Positions 32,632-40,489 of a stretch of 64,000 nt of DNA are shown piece after piece (the stretch's first letter is position 1; each line of letters starts with the position of its first letter). The translations under genes were made by a program, and so were the position numbers. The stretch spans positions 61,818-125,817 of the forward strand of contig JBBSBV010000006.1 of NCBI GenBank assembly GCA_038250905.1. Reading direction: 5' to 3'. The stretch is from JAENVU01 sp038250905. GTDB taxonomy: Bacteria > Actinomycetota > Acidimicrobiia > IMCC26256 > JAENVU01. The notes beneath the pieces were generated by a model. It was not told the DNA's origin, did not search any database, and saw only the letters and a list, made by a program, of their open reading frames with translations.

Positions 32632-34409
32632 GTCGCGCACTCGCTTTCGCCGACCTGCGATTCGTACGGACCAGTCTCGTCGAAGTCGACGTAGAAATCG
32701 GGGTTCTCCTCGGGCGTCGGGAAGACGTCGAGATCCTTCAACGTGGTGCCGACCTGCGCCGCACCGCCCGACCGGTCGAGCCAGTCGCGGAACGTCTCGC
32801 CCGCCGTGCGCTCGCCCGCGAACCGGCCGACGACCCGCACGACCGCTTCGGATGCGGTCTTGGCCGGGACCTTGGTGGCCTTCTCGCCGAACTGGATCTC
32901 CATCTGTCCGACCCGCCCGCCGAGGAGCATCTGGTACCCGGGCGCGGCCCGGCCGTGGGCGCGGCGTTCGAAGCCCATGAAGCCGATGTCGGAGATGTGG
33001 TGCTGGCCGCACGAGTTGGTGCAGCCGGAGATGTTGACGCGTATGCCGCCGACCTCGGCCAGTCCGGCTTCGTCGAGGGCGCGGTCGATGTCGTTGGCGA
33101 GACCGCGCGACTGGGTGACCGCGAGGTTGCACGTGTCCGCGCCCGGGCACGACACGACGTCGCGGGCCATCTCGGCACCGGCGCGGTGCATGTCGGCCTC
33201 GACGAGCCGGTCGTACAGGGGTGCGAGCTGGTCGTCGGCGAGGCCGCGCAGGACGAAGTTCTGGCGGTTGGTGATTCGGATCTCGACGTCGAACTCACGT
33301 TGGATGTCGGCGAGTTGGCGGAACTGCGCGGTGGTGATGTCGCCGAGCCTGGCGTGGGCGTACGCGCTGACCGTGCCGTTCGCCCGCCCGCGCACGACGT
33401 TGGCGAGCTCCCACTTGCGGTACGGGTCGAGACCGGAGAACTCGATCGGCACGCCGCCGTCGGCGACGACCTCGGTGCCCATGCCGGCGGGCGCGTCACC
33501 GCTCGCCTCGACGATGGCCGGCACGCCGCCCGGGTAGGTGGCCGACGCCCGGAGGAACTTGCGTTCCTTCTTGATGCGCTCGCGCAACTCGTCGATGCCC
33601 ATCGTGTCGACCAACCACTTCATGCGGGCCCGCAGTTTGTTGTCGCGGTTGCCGTAGTGGTCGAAGGTGCGCAGCGTGGCCTCGATGGTGGCGAGCAGAT
33701 CCTCGCGGCTGGTGAACTCCTCCAGCGCCTGGGCGGGGTGCGGGTTCGCGCCGAGCCCGCCGGCCAGGAAGACCCGGAAGCCGGGCTCGAGGGTGCCGTC
33801 CTCACGCGGCCGGGACACGCCGACGACGCCGACGTCGTTGAACATCGCCTGGCCGCAGTCGGTTGCGCAACCGCTGAAGTTGATCTTGAACTTGCGCGGC
33901 ATCCGCTGCGAGAGCGGGTTGCGCAGGAACCACTGGAACGTCGCCTCGGCCCACGGGGAGATGTCGAGGACCTCGTACGGGCACGCGCCGGCGAGGTGGC
34001 AGCCGGCGACGTTGCGCACGGTGTCGCCGCACGCCTCGCGACTGGTGAGTCCGACCGACGCGAGCATGCGCAGCACCTCGGGGGTGTCACTCAGCTGCAC
34101 GAAGTGGAACTGGGCGTTCTGACGGGTCGTGAGGTGACCCCAGCCGCGGGAATAGGTCTCCGAGATGGAGGCCAGCATCTCGAGTTGCTCGGGCTCGACC
34201 CGCCCGTACGGGATCTTCACGCGGACCATTTGGTTGGTGCCGCCCTGGCGCTGCCCGTAGATGCCCTGGTTCAGCCGGCTGACGCGGAAGACGTCCTCGT
34301 CGAGGGTGCCGGCGAGGTACTCGTCGACCGCCCGGGAAAAGCGCTCGATCTCCTCGTCGATCTCTGGCTCGAGGGGTCGGGATCGCAGTTCGTCGACGTT
34401 GATGGCCAT
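32628..34409 (-). CDS. nitrite/sulfite reductase, siroheme [4Fe-4S] type, with two cysteine sets
   Basis: 593 aa. Reduces sulfite to sulfide (or nitrite to ammonia); pairing with cysH makes sulfite the likely substrate. The protein is an internal tandem of two NIR_SIR units. The C-terminal half has Cys421-x5-Cys427 and Cys463-x3-Cys467, the usual siroheme-cluster ligands. The N-terminal half also has Cys137-x5-Cys143 and Cys181-x3-Cys185 in the same context (NFSGCATDCG beside NISGCTNSCG); in E. coli CysI only the second set exists. A leader peptide and hairpin lie upstream. Confidence 0.88.
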   Translation of the reverse strand: MAINVDELRSRPLEPEIDEEIERFSRAVDEYLAGTLDEDVFRVSRLNQGIYGQRQGGTNQMVRVKIPYGRVEPEQLEMLASISETYSRGWGHLTTRQNAQFHFVQLSDTPEVLRMLASVGLTSREACGDTVRNVAGCHLAGACPYEVLDISPWAEATFQWFLRNPLSQRMPRKFKINFSGCATDCGQAMFNDVGVVGVSRPREDGTLEPGFRVFLAGGLGANPHPAQALEEFTSREDLLATIEATLRTFDHYGNRDNKLRARMKWLVDTMGIDELRERIKKERKFLRASATYPGGVPAIVEASGDAPAGMGTEVVADGGVPIEFSGLDPYRKWELANVVRGRANGTVSAYAHARLGDITTAQFRQLADIQREFDVEIRITNRQNFVLRGLADDQLAPLYDRLVEADMHRAGAEMARDVVSCPGADTCNLAVTQSRGLANDIDRALDEAGLAEVGGIRVNISGCTNSCGQHHISDIGFMGFERRAHGRAAPGYQMLLGGRVGQMEIQFGEKATKVPAKTASEAVVRVVGRFAGERTAGETFRDWLDRSGGAAQVGTTLKDLDVFPTPEENPDFYVDFDETGPYESQVGESECAT

Positions 34410-34485
34410 CGGTGTCCTTCGGTGCGTGGAACCGGCAGCGCGCGTCCACCGGTCCCGGTCGGGAGAGAGGGGAGGCGGTCGAGTG

Positions 34486-34504
34486 TGCGTCTGGGTCAGA
34501 CGCA
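34486..34504 (-). promoter_or_regulatory. attenuator-like hairpin overlapping the last Cys codon of the leader peptide
   Basis: A perfect 8-bp inverted repeat TGCGTCTG-ACC-CAGACGCA (minus-strand reading) covers the final Cys (TGC), Val and stop codons of the leader peptide, 76 nt before the sulfite reductase start. A ribosome stalled at or terminating on these codons would prevent this stem, a plausible basis for cysteine-sensing control. Confidence 0.5.
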
Positions 34505-34594
34505 GTCGCCGCCCACGGCACTACACAGCTCGTCGCGGACCTCGTGGGGGGTCACGCCTTGAGCGATGCTCGGTGCACCGTGGGCTCGAATCAC
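34496..34594 (-). CDS. leaderless 32-aa Cys-containing leader peptide of the sulfite reductase operon
   Basis: GTG at 34594 lies exactly 7 nt after a TAGGGT -10 box, so the mRNA would begin at or near this codon. The peptide ends ...HEVRDELCSAVGGDCV with two Cys codons close to the stop. Cys-rich leaderless small ORFs that control sulfur genes by translational attenuation are known in mycobacteria; this one has the same position and design but no similarity is claimed. No Shine-Dalgarno precedes it. Confidence 0.5.
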   Translation of the reverse strand: MIRAHGAPSIAQGVTPHEVRDELCSAVGGDCV

Positions 34595-34601
34595 GGTTTT
34601 C

Positions 34602-34607
34602 ACCCTA
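34602..34607 (-). promoter_or_regulatory. putative -10 box (TAGGGT) of the leader-sulfite reductase-cysH operon
   Basis: Minus-strand TAGGGT followed by GAAAACC and a GTG. The divergent gap of 378 nt between the sulfite reductase and the beta-helix gene holds this promoter, the leader peptide, an AT-rich dyad (34642-34683) and a possible plus-strand -10 (TACGCT, 34754-34759). Confidence 0.45.
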
Positions 34608-34787
34608 CCTGGGCCGGTCCCGAAATACCAGTGGATTGGTCGGCATTTTTTCCCGACTGTGACGCTCGGCTTTTGGAAATGCCCCGTACGGAGGCCCGGC
34701 CGACGCTGCGCGCGGGGTGAACACGCAGAGTGGCACCGGGAGGAAACAGCTTCTACGCTCCGGCGGTCGGACTTCTGGGGGGAACTC

Positions 34788-36446
34788 ATGCGACTGCGTC
34801 TTGGTGTCATCGGTGCGACCGTGCTCGCGCTCGGACTGACCGTCGGTTCGTCGACGACCGGCGCCGCCGCGGGGGTGCGGGCCGACCATTCCAAGCCCGG
34901 CAAGCCGCGGGCGCTGCTCGTCGGCACCTTCCACGGCAAGGCGGGGGACTACACCACGGTCCAAGCCGCTGTGGACGCGGCCCGTCCCGGTGACTGGGTG
35001 CTCGTGGCGCCGGGTGACTACCACGAGCGCACCGATTACCGGGCCGACGGCAGTGCCAGCGAAGCCACGGGCGCACTCGTCGTCACCAGTCCGAACGTGC
35101 ACGTGCGCGGCCTCGACCGCAACGGCGTGATCATCGACGGTACGAAGCCGGGCGCCCCGGCCTGCTCGCCGGCCGCGACCGATCAGGACTTCGGACCCCG
35201 CAGCGCGACCGACGAACCCGTCGGTCGCGACGGGGTGTTCGTCCTGAAGGCCGACGGCGTGTCGATCGAGAATCTCACCGCGTGCAACTTCCTGAACGGG
35301 CGCGGTGGAGGCAACCAGATCTGGTTCAACGGTGGCGACGGCAGCGGCACGGTCGGCATGGGCGCGTTCAAGGGCGACTACCTGACGGCGACCTCGAGTT
35401 ACTTCGCGGCGGGTACACCACAGGCCGAGTACGGGATCTTCGCCTCGAACGCAGGCGGGCCCGGACTCATCGACCACAGCTACGCGAGCAACATGGCGGA
35501 CAGCTCCTATTACATCGGCGCCTGCCCCGACTGCCAGACCACGCTGGTCCACGCCCATGCGCAGGGTTCGGCACTCGGATACTCGGGCACCAACTCGGGC
35601 GGCCGACTCGTGATCGCGGGTTCCGAGTTCGACCACAACAAGACCGGGATCTCGACGAACAGTCAGAACAACGACGACGCGCCTTCGCCCCAGGACGGAT
35701 CGTGTCCGGTCGGCGTCCCGACCTCGAGCGCGATCGGGTCCTGCACTCTCTTCGCGCTCAACAACATCCACGACAACAACAACCCGAACGTCCCGAGTTC
35801 CGGCAGCGCGGATCTCGGTCCGGTCGGAACCGGGATGGTGGTGTCGGGCGGTCGTCACGACACCATCGCGTTCAACCGGGTCGCGGACAACGGCGCGTGG
35901 GGCGTGCTGCTCGTGCCCTTCCCGGATACCGGGACGCACCCGCCCGCAGTCGCCAACTGTGCCGGTGGGATCGACCACCCGACCGGCATCCTCGGGAGCC
36001 TGGGTGTCACCTGTTACTTCGACGATTTCGCGAACGAGGTCGTCGGCAACGCCATGAGCAACAACGGTTTCTTCGGCAACGAGTCGAACGGCGACTTCGG
36101 CGACCTGAGCGACCAGCACGATGTGGGCAACTGCTTCCACGCCAACACGAACCCGCTCGGGGTCACCTCGGCGCCCGACAACCTCCAGACCACCCATGGG
36201 ACCTGCGGTGTGCCGAACTCGGGTGCCGACATCCTCAGCCCCTTCTCGTTGCAGGTCATCTGCGACACGGAAGCCTTCGGTCCGTGTGCGAACGACGCCA
36301 CCCACAACTACCCGCGCCTGACCACCGTCGCGCTCACCCCGCTCCCGCGTCAGGCGACGATGCCGAACCCGTGTGCAGGGGTGCCCGACAACCGTTGGTG
36401 TCGTGGCCGGGACGATCACCATCATGATCACGGGGGCAAGCACTGA
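34788..36446 (+). CDS. secreted right-handed parallel beta-helix protein
   Basis: 552 aa. A signal peptide (about 1-28) is followed by repeats of the pectin-lyase-like/NosD fold: DYTTVQAAVDAARPGDWVLVAPGDYHE opens the helix, then repeated coils with ligand-like Asn/Asp ladders (FDHNKTGISTNSQNND, NNIHDNNNPN, NEVVGNAMSNNGFFGN). The C terminus is His/Asp-rich (DDHHHDHGGKH), perhaps metal binding. Activity on polysaccharide cannot be deduced. A GGGGGGAAC sequence lies just before the ATG. Confidence 0.75.
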   Translation: MRLRLGVIGATVLALGLTVGSSTTGAAAGVRADHSKPGKPRALLVGTFHGKAGDYTTVQAAVDAARPGDWVLVAPGDYHERTDYRADGSASEATGALVVTSPNVHVRGLDRNGVIIDGTKPGAPACSPAATDQDFGPRSATDEPVGRDGVFVLKADGVSIENLTACNFLNGRGGGNQIWFNGGDGSGTVGMGAFKGDYLTATSSYFAAGTPQAEYGIFASNAGGPGLIDHSYASNMADSSYYIGACPDCQTTLVHAHAQGSALGYSGTNSGGRLVIAGSEFDHNKTGISTNSQNNDDAPSPQDGSCPVGVPTSSAIGSCTLFALNNIHDNNNPNVPSSGSADLGPVGTGMVVSGGRHDTIAFNRVADNGAWGVLLVPFPDTGTHPPAVANCAGGIDHPTGILGSLGVTCYFDDFANEVVGNAMSNNGFFGNESNGDFGDLSDQHDVGNCFHANTNPLGVTSAPDNLQTTHGTCGVPNSGADILSPFSLQVICDTEAFGPCANDATHNYPRLTTVALTPLPRQATMPNPCAGVPDNRWCRGRDDHHHDHGGKH

Positions 36447-36474
36447 CCGGTGTCGCGGCGCGAAGCTGAACACC

Positions 36475-36933
36475 ATGACCCGGATCGCCGAGCGCCTCGT
36501 CGAACTCGGGATCGAACTCCCACCCGTGTTCCCCCCGGCCGGGAACTATCTGGGCTGCATCCGCAGCGGTGACCTCCTCCACGTCGGTGGCCACGGTCCC
36601 GTCTCCGGGGGGACCGTGGTGACCGGCAAGGTGGGCGGGACCGTCAGCCTGGACGAGGCCCGCGTTGCGGCCCGGATGACCGGGCTGTCGATCCTGGCGA
36701 CGATGCGCGACGAACTCGGCGACCTCGATCGCGTGCGCCGCATCGTGAAGGTGTTCGGGATGGTCAACGTGGCGCCGGGGTTCAACCAGACCCCGGCGGT
36801 GATCGACGGCTGCTCCGATCTCCTCGTGGAGGTCTTCGGAGACCGGGGCCGGCACACCCGGTCGGCGGTGGGGCTCGCGGAGCTGCCCTTCGACATCGCG
36901 GTCGAGATCGAACTCATCGCCGAGGTCGAGTAG
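36475..36933 (+). CDS. RidA/YjgF family enamine/imine deaminase-like protein
   Basis: 152 aa. RidA proteins hydrolyse reactive imines such as 2-aminoacrylate; this member belongs to the longer subgroup beginning RIAERLVELGIELPP. The conserved arginine is in HTRSAVGLAELPFD near residue 133, next to the EVE-x-IA-type C terminus. The downstream pentapeptide-repeat gene starts 3 nt after its stop, so they are probably co-transcribed. Confidence 0.85.
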   Translation: MTRIAERLVELGIELPPVFPPAGNYLGCIRSGDLLHVGGHGPVSGGTVVTGKVGGTVSLDEARVAARMTGLSILATMRDELGDLDRVRRIVKVFGMVNVAPGFNQTPAVIDGCSDLLVEVFGDRGRHTRSAVGLAELPFDIAVEIELIAEVE

Positions 36934-36936
36934 CCG

Positions 36937-37596
36937 ATGGCACGACCGCCGGGACGCAAGGACATCGCCGAGCCCACCCCGCCGGAACTCGCCGAGTCGC
37001 CCGATCCGCGAGTCACGCTCGGCGGGGGCGACGACCTCGTCGAAGTGGAGATCCGCGACACCGACCTCTCCGGGATCGACGCCTCGCACGCCCGGTTGGT
37101 GCGGTCGCTCCTGCACACGACCCCGCTGACCGCGGCGCAACTGCGCTCCGTGTCGCTCGTCGACGTGCTCGTCGTCGACGGCGAACTCTCCGGCGCCGAC
37201 CTGCACGACGCGTCCCTGCTGCGGGTGGAGTTCCGCAACTGCCGGATGACGGGGGTGAACTTCTCGGAGTCCGAGTTGCGCCACGTGCGCTTCGTCGGCT
37301 GCAAGCTCGACGACGCAAACCTGCGGATGGCCCGGCTCGACCACGTGTGGCTCGAGGACTGCTCGCTGGTGGAGGCCGACCTCGTCGGCGCGTCGCTCGC
37401 CGCGGTCCGCATGGAGCGCTGCGATCTCACCGCGCTCGACGTCTCGCAAGCCGTCGCGACGTCCCTCGACCTCCGGGGTAGCCGGTTCGAAACCCTCCGT
37501 GGCGCCAGCGGGCTGCGCGCGGTGCGGATCGGGGTCGACCAGGTGATGCCCTTCGCCCTCGGTGTGTTCGCCGAGACCGGTGTCCGCGTCGACTGA
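36937..37596 (+). CDS. pentapeptide-repeat protein
   Basis: 219 aa. After a 45-residue charged N terminus, repeats of A(D/N)LxX form a quadrilateral beta-helix: DLSGIDASHARLV, GADLHDASLLRVEFRNCRMTGVNF, DDANLRMARLDHVWLEDCSLVEADLVGASLAAV. Some family members mimic DNA and protect gyrase, but most have no known role. It is the second gene after RidA and ends 48 nt before proS. Confidence 0.8.
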   Translation: MARPPGRKDIAEPTPPELAESPDPRVTLGGGDDLVEVEIRDTDLSGIDASHARLVRSLLHTTPLTAAQLRSVSLVDVLVVDGELSGADLHDASLLRVEFRNCRMTGVNFSESELRHVRFVGCKLDDANLRMARLDHVWLEDCSLVEADLVGASLAAVRMERCDLTALDVSQAVATSLDLRGSRFETLRGASGLRAVRIGVDQVMPFALGVFAETGVRVD

Positions 37597-37630
37597 CCCG
37601 GCCGCGGCGGGGTGGCCGACGGCGCAGTTG

Positions 37631-37636
37631 TAGCCT
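37631..37636 (+). promoter_or_regulatory. putative -10 box (TAGCCT) of proS
   Basis: TAGCCT ends 8 nt before the ATG at 37645. The upstream in-frame GTG lies above this box, so the ATG is preferred. Confidence 0.45.
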
Positions 37637-37644
37637 CCGCCGCC

Positions 37645-39357
37645 ATGCGCATGTCCTCGCTCTTCGTTCGTACGTTGCGTGACGATCCAGCCGACGCGGA
37701 AGTGGCGAGCCACAAGCTCATGGTGAGGGCCGGGCTGATCCGCCGGGTTGCGTCCGGGATCTACTCCTGGTTGCCCCTCGGCAATCGTGTCCTGCGCAAC
37801 GTGGCCCAGATCGTGCGGGAGGAGATGGACGAGGCCGGCGCGCAGGAGGTCAGCCTGCCGATCGCGCAGCCCCTCGACCTGTGGAAGCGGTCGGGCCGCG
37901 ACGAGGCCTACGGCGACATGATGTTCCGGGTCAAGGACCGCAAGGACAACTGGTACGCGATGGCCCCGACGGCCGAAGAAGTGGTCACCACCCTGGTGGC
38001 GGGCGAGTACTCGAGCTACCGCGACCTCCCCGTCAACCTGTACCAGATCAACTGGAAGTACCGCGACGAACTCCGGCCGCGCTTCGGTGTCCTGCGCGGT
38101 CGTGAGTTCCTCATGAAGGACGCGTACTCCTTCGACGCCGACCTCGCGGGCCTGCAGCAGAGTTACGACGCGATGTACGCGGCGTACACGAAGGTGTTCA
38201 CCCGCTGCGGGCTCACGTTCCGGTCGGTCAAGGCCCAGTCCGGGGAGATCGGTGGTGACACGAGCCAGGAGTTCATGGCGGTCGCGGCCATCGGTGAGGA
38301 CGCGTTCGTGTGGTGCGAGCACTGCGACTACGCCGCCAACACGGAAGCGGCGACCCGTCGACCGGCGCCCGAGGTTGCGATGCCCGACCTCCCGGCGCGG
38401 GAGTCGGTGCACACGCCCGACATGCCCGGCATCGACGTGGTCGCCGAGCACCTCGGTACCACGGCCGACCTGCTCATGAAGTCGATCGCGTTCGACGTCG
38501 ACGGCGATCTCGTGCTCGCGCTCGTCCCGGGCGACCGCGAGGTCAACGAGTATGCGGTGGCCGCCGCCTTCTCGCCGGCGTCCGTGCGGCTCTACACCGA
38601 TGCCGACTTCGCCGCGCACCCCGACATCCCGAAGGGCTACATCGGTCCCGACTTCGCGGGCGCGGCGCGCACCATCGCCGACGACTCACTGCGTGCGCCG
38701 CACGGCTGGGTGACGGGCGCGAACCGGGTGGACCACCACGACCGCAACGTGGTGCTCGGCCGCGACTTCACCCCCTCGGACTGGGCCGAGATCGTGGTCG
38801 TGGAGCCGGGGGACCCGTGCCCGAACTGCGGTGAGCCGCTGCGGATCGACCGGGGCATCGAGGTCGGCCACGTGTTCCAACTCGGCGACAAGTACTCGAA
38901 GTCGCTCGGCGCGATGTATACCGACGACGGCGGCGCCGAGCACCCGATGGTCATGGGTTGCTACGGCATCGGCGTCAGTCGCATTCTCTCGGCGATCGTC
39001 GAGGAGCATCACGACGAACAAGGCCTCTGCTGGCCCGCTTCGGTCGCGCCGTACCAGGTGCACCTGATCGTGATTCCCGGCCGCGGTGAAGGCGGCGCGG
39101 CGGTGCTCGCGGCGGCGGAGCAACTCTACGCCGATCTGCGGGAACGCGGTGTGGATGTGCTGTTCGACGACCGCGACGTGAGCCCGGGGATCAAGTTCGC
39201 CGACGCCGACCTGCTCGGGATGCCGGTGCACCTGACCCTCGGCGCCAAGGGTTTCGCCAAGGCCATCGTCGAGCGCAAGATCCGTGCCACCGGTGTTCGC
39301 GACGAGCTGGATCTCGCGGCTGCGGTCGAGATCGTGGCCCACGAGGGCGCCAGATGA
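37645..39357 (+). CDS. proS: prolyl-tRNA synthetase, bacterial type with editing domain
   Basis: 570 aa. Class II synthetase charging tRNA-Pro. Motif 1 region (LMVRAGLIRRVASGIYSWLPLG), motif 2 (FLMKDAYSF, RFGVLRGREF) and motif 3 (GCYGIGVSRILSAI) are present, and the INS editing domain that removes Ala-tRNA-Pro lies between motifs 2 and 3 (about 230-400). The C-terminal anticodon domain is complete. The stop at 39355 is overlapped by an ATG belonging to repeat copy B. Confidence 0.96.
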   Translation: MRMSSLFVRTLRDDPADAEVASHKLMVRAGLIRRVASGIYSWLPLGNRVLRNVAQIVREEMDEAGAQEVSLPIAQPLDLWKRSGRDEAYGDMMFRVKDRKDNWYAMAPTAEEVVTTLVAGEYSSYRDLPVNLYQINWKYRDELRPRFGVLRGREFLMKDAYSFDADLAGLQQSYDAMYAAYTKVFTRCGLTFRSVKAQSGEIGGDTSQEFMAVAAIGEDAFVWCEHCDYAANTEAATRRPAPEVAMPDLPARESVHTPDMPGIDVVAEHLGTTADLLMKSIAFDVDGDLVLALVPGDREVNEYAVAAAFSPASVRLYTDADFAAHPDIPKGYIGPDFAGAARTIADDSLRAPHGWVTGANRVDHHDRNVVLGRDFTPSDWAEIVVVEPGDPCPNCGEPLRIDRGIEVGHVFQLGDKYSKSLGAMYTDDGGAEHPMVMGCYGIGVSRILSAIVEEHHDEQGLCWPASVAPYQVHLIVIPGRGEGGAAVLAAAEQLYADLRERGVDVLFDDRDVSPGIKFADADLLGMPVHLTLGAKGFAKAIVERKIRATGVRDELDLAAAVEIVAHEGAR

Positions 39358-39417
39358 GCGGAGCGTGGCCCGTCCGGCCCGGCCCGCTGGGCCACGAGGG
39401 CAGCAGATGAGCGGAAC
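39336..39417 (+). repeat. MIRU-like intergenic element, copy B (proS / DNA ligase junction)
   Basis: The proS end and ligase start are duplicated: 39336-39364 and 39389-39417 agree at 25 of 29 positions, each containing CAGATGAGCGGA. Between them is GTGGCCCGTCCGGCCC (39365-39380), identical to copy A, and a hairpin GGCCC-GCT-GGGCC (39381-39393) whose stem differs from copy A yet still pairs. The ancestral junction was probably an ATGA overlap between proS and the ligase gene. Confidence 0.7.
39354..39410 (+). CDS. 18-codon relay micro-ORF inside repeat copy B
   Basis: MSGAWPVRPGPLGHEGSR. Its ATG overlaps the proS stop (ATGA, 39354-39357) and its TGA overlaps the ligase ATG (39407-39410), so the insertion kept the reading path from proS into the ligase gene intact. 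The segment AWPVRP is shared in frame with the micro-ORF of copy A. Probably serves coupling, not a peptide function; translation is unproven. Confidence 0.45.
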   Translation: MSGAWPVRPGPLGHEGSR

Positions 39418-40483
39418 GGTGGAGCCGCCGATCTCGCCGATGCTCGCCAAGCTCGTGCGGGAGATGCCGGCCGGCGACACGTGGTGGTACGAGCCCAAGT
39501 GGGACGGCTTTCGCTGCATCGTGTTCCGCAATGGTGACGGTGTGGAGCTCGGCTCGCGCAACGAGCGTCCCCTCACCCGGTACTTCCCGGAACTGCTGGA
39601 CCCGATCCGGGCCAGCCTGCCGAACCAGGCGGTGCTCGACGGCGAGATCGTGATCCTCGGCGAGCACGGTCTCGACTTCGACATGCTCTCCCAACGGATT
39701 CACCCGGCCGCCAGCCGCATCGAGAAACTCGCAGCGGAGGTCCCGGCTGCGTTCGTCGCGTTCGATCTCCTCGCGCTCGACGGCGCGGATCTGCGCGCCG
39801 AGCCGTTCCGGGTGCGGCGCACCGCGCTCGAGCAGACCTTGGCCGAGCCCGCGCCGTCGATCTACCTCACGCCACTCACACGTGATCACGCAGTCGCGCA
39901 GGAGTGGTTCGACCAGTTCGAGGGTGCCGGTCTCGACGGCGTCATCGCCAAGGGCACCGAAGACCCCTACCGCGAGGGTGAGCGCGGCTGGCTCAAGATC
40001 AAACACCTCCGGACCGCTGATTGCGTCGTGGCGGGATACCGGCTGCACAAAGACGGTGTCGGTGTCGGCAGCCTGCTCCTCGGGTTGTACGACGAGGAAG
40101 GCACGCTGCACCATGTCGGGGTCGCGTCCAGTTTCAACGCGAAGCTCCGGGCCGAACTCGTCGACGAACTCGCGCCGCTGCGTCACGGGGCGCTCGACGG
40201 GCACCCGTGGGCCGGTTGGGCCGAAGCCGAAGCCGACGCCGCCGCGGGCGGTCAGCGCCGACCCGGCGCGGTCAGCCGGTGGAACGCGAAGAAGGACCTG
40301 AGCTGGGAACCGCTGCGGATCGAGCGCGTGGCCGAAGTGGCCTACGAGCACATGCAGGGTGACCGGTTCCGCCACACCGCCCGGTTCCAGCGGTGGCGTG
40401 ACGACCGCACCCCCGGGTCCTGCAACTACGAGCAACTCGAGGTGCCGGTCCCGATGGCGTTGCGCGAAGTCTTCGGCGCGTAA
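39407..40483 (+). CDS. ATP-dependent DNA ligase, LigC type
   Basis: 358 aa. Nucleotidyltransferase-fold ligase with the adenylated lysine in KWDG (Lys31), then DGEIVI, FDLLALD, GLDGVIAKG and WLKIK motifs III-V, and a C-terminal OB domain. Actinobacterial LigC proteins act in repair and backup end joining. No ku or ligD lies nearby. Start fixed at MSGTVEPP by the family N terminus; the 41 in-frame codons upstream come from the repeat and proS. Confidence 0.9.
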   Translation: MSGTVEPPISPMLAKLVREMPAGDTWWYEPKWDGFRCIVFRNGDGVELGSRNERPLTRYFPELLDPIRASLPNQAVLDGEIVILGEHGLDFDMLSQRIHPAASRIEKLAAEVPAAFVAFDLLALDGADLRAEPFRVRRTALEQTLAEPAPSIYLTPLTRDHAVAQEWFDQFEGAGLDGVIAKGTEDPYREGERGWLKIKHLRTADCVVAGYRLHKDGVGVGSLLLGLYDEEGTLHHVGVASSFNAKLRAELVDELAPLRHGALDGHPWAGWAEAEADAAAGGQRRPGAVSRWNAKKDLSWEPLRIERVAEVAYEHMQGDRFRHTARFQRWRDDRTPGSCNYEQLEVPVPMALREVFGA

Positions 40484-40489
40484 CGACCC

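Noticed and set aside
34605..36476. Long minus-strand open frame opposite the beta-helix gene
   Set aside because: Frame openness is a by-product of high GC; no motifs, while the plus strand shows a signal peptide and beta-helix repeats.
36334..38619. 761-codon minus-strand open frame across RidA, pentapeptide and proS genes
   Set aside because: It lies opposite three well-supported genes, has a composition typical of antisense GC-rich frames and shows no domain.
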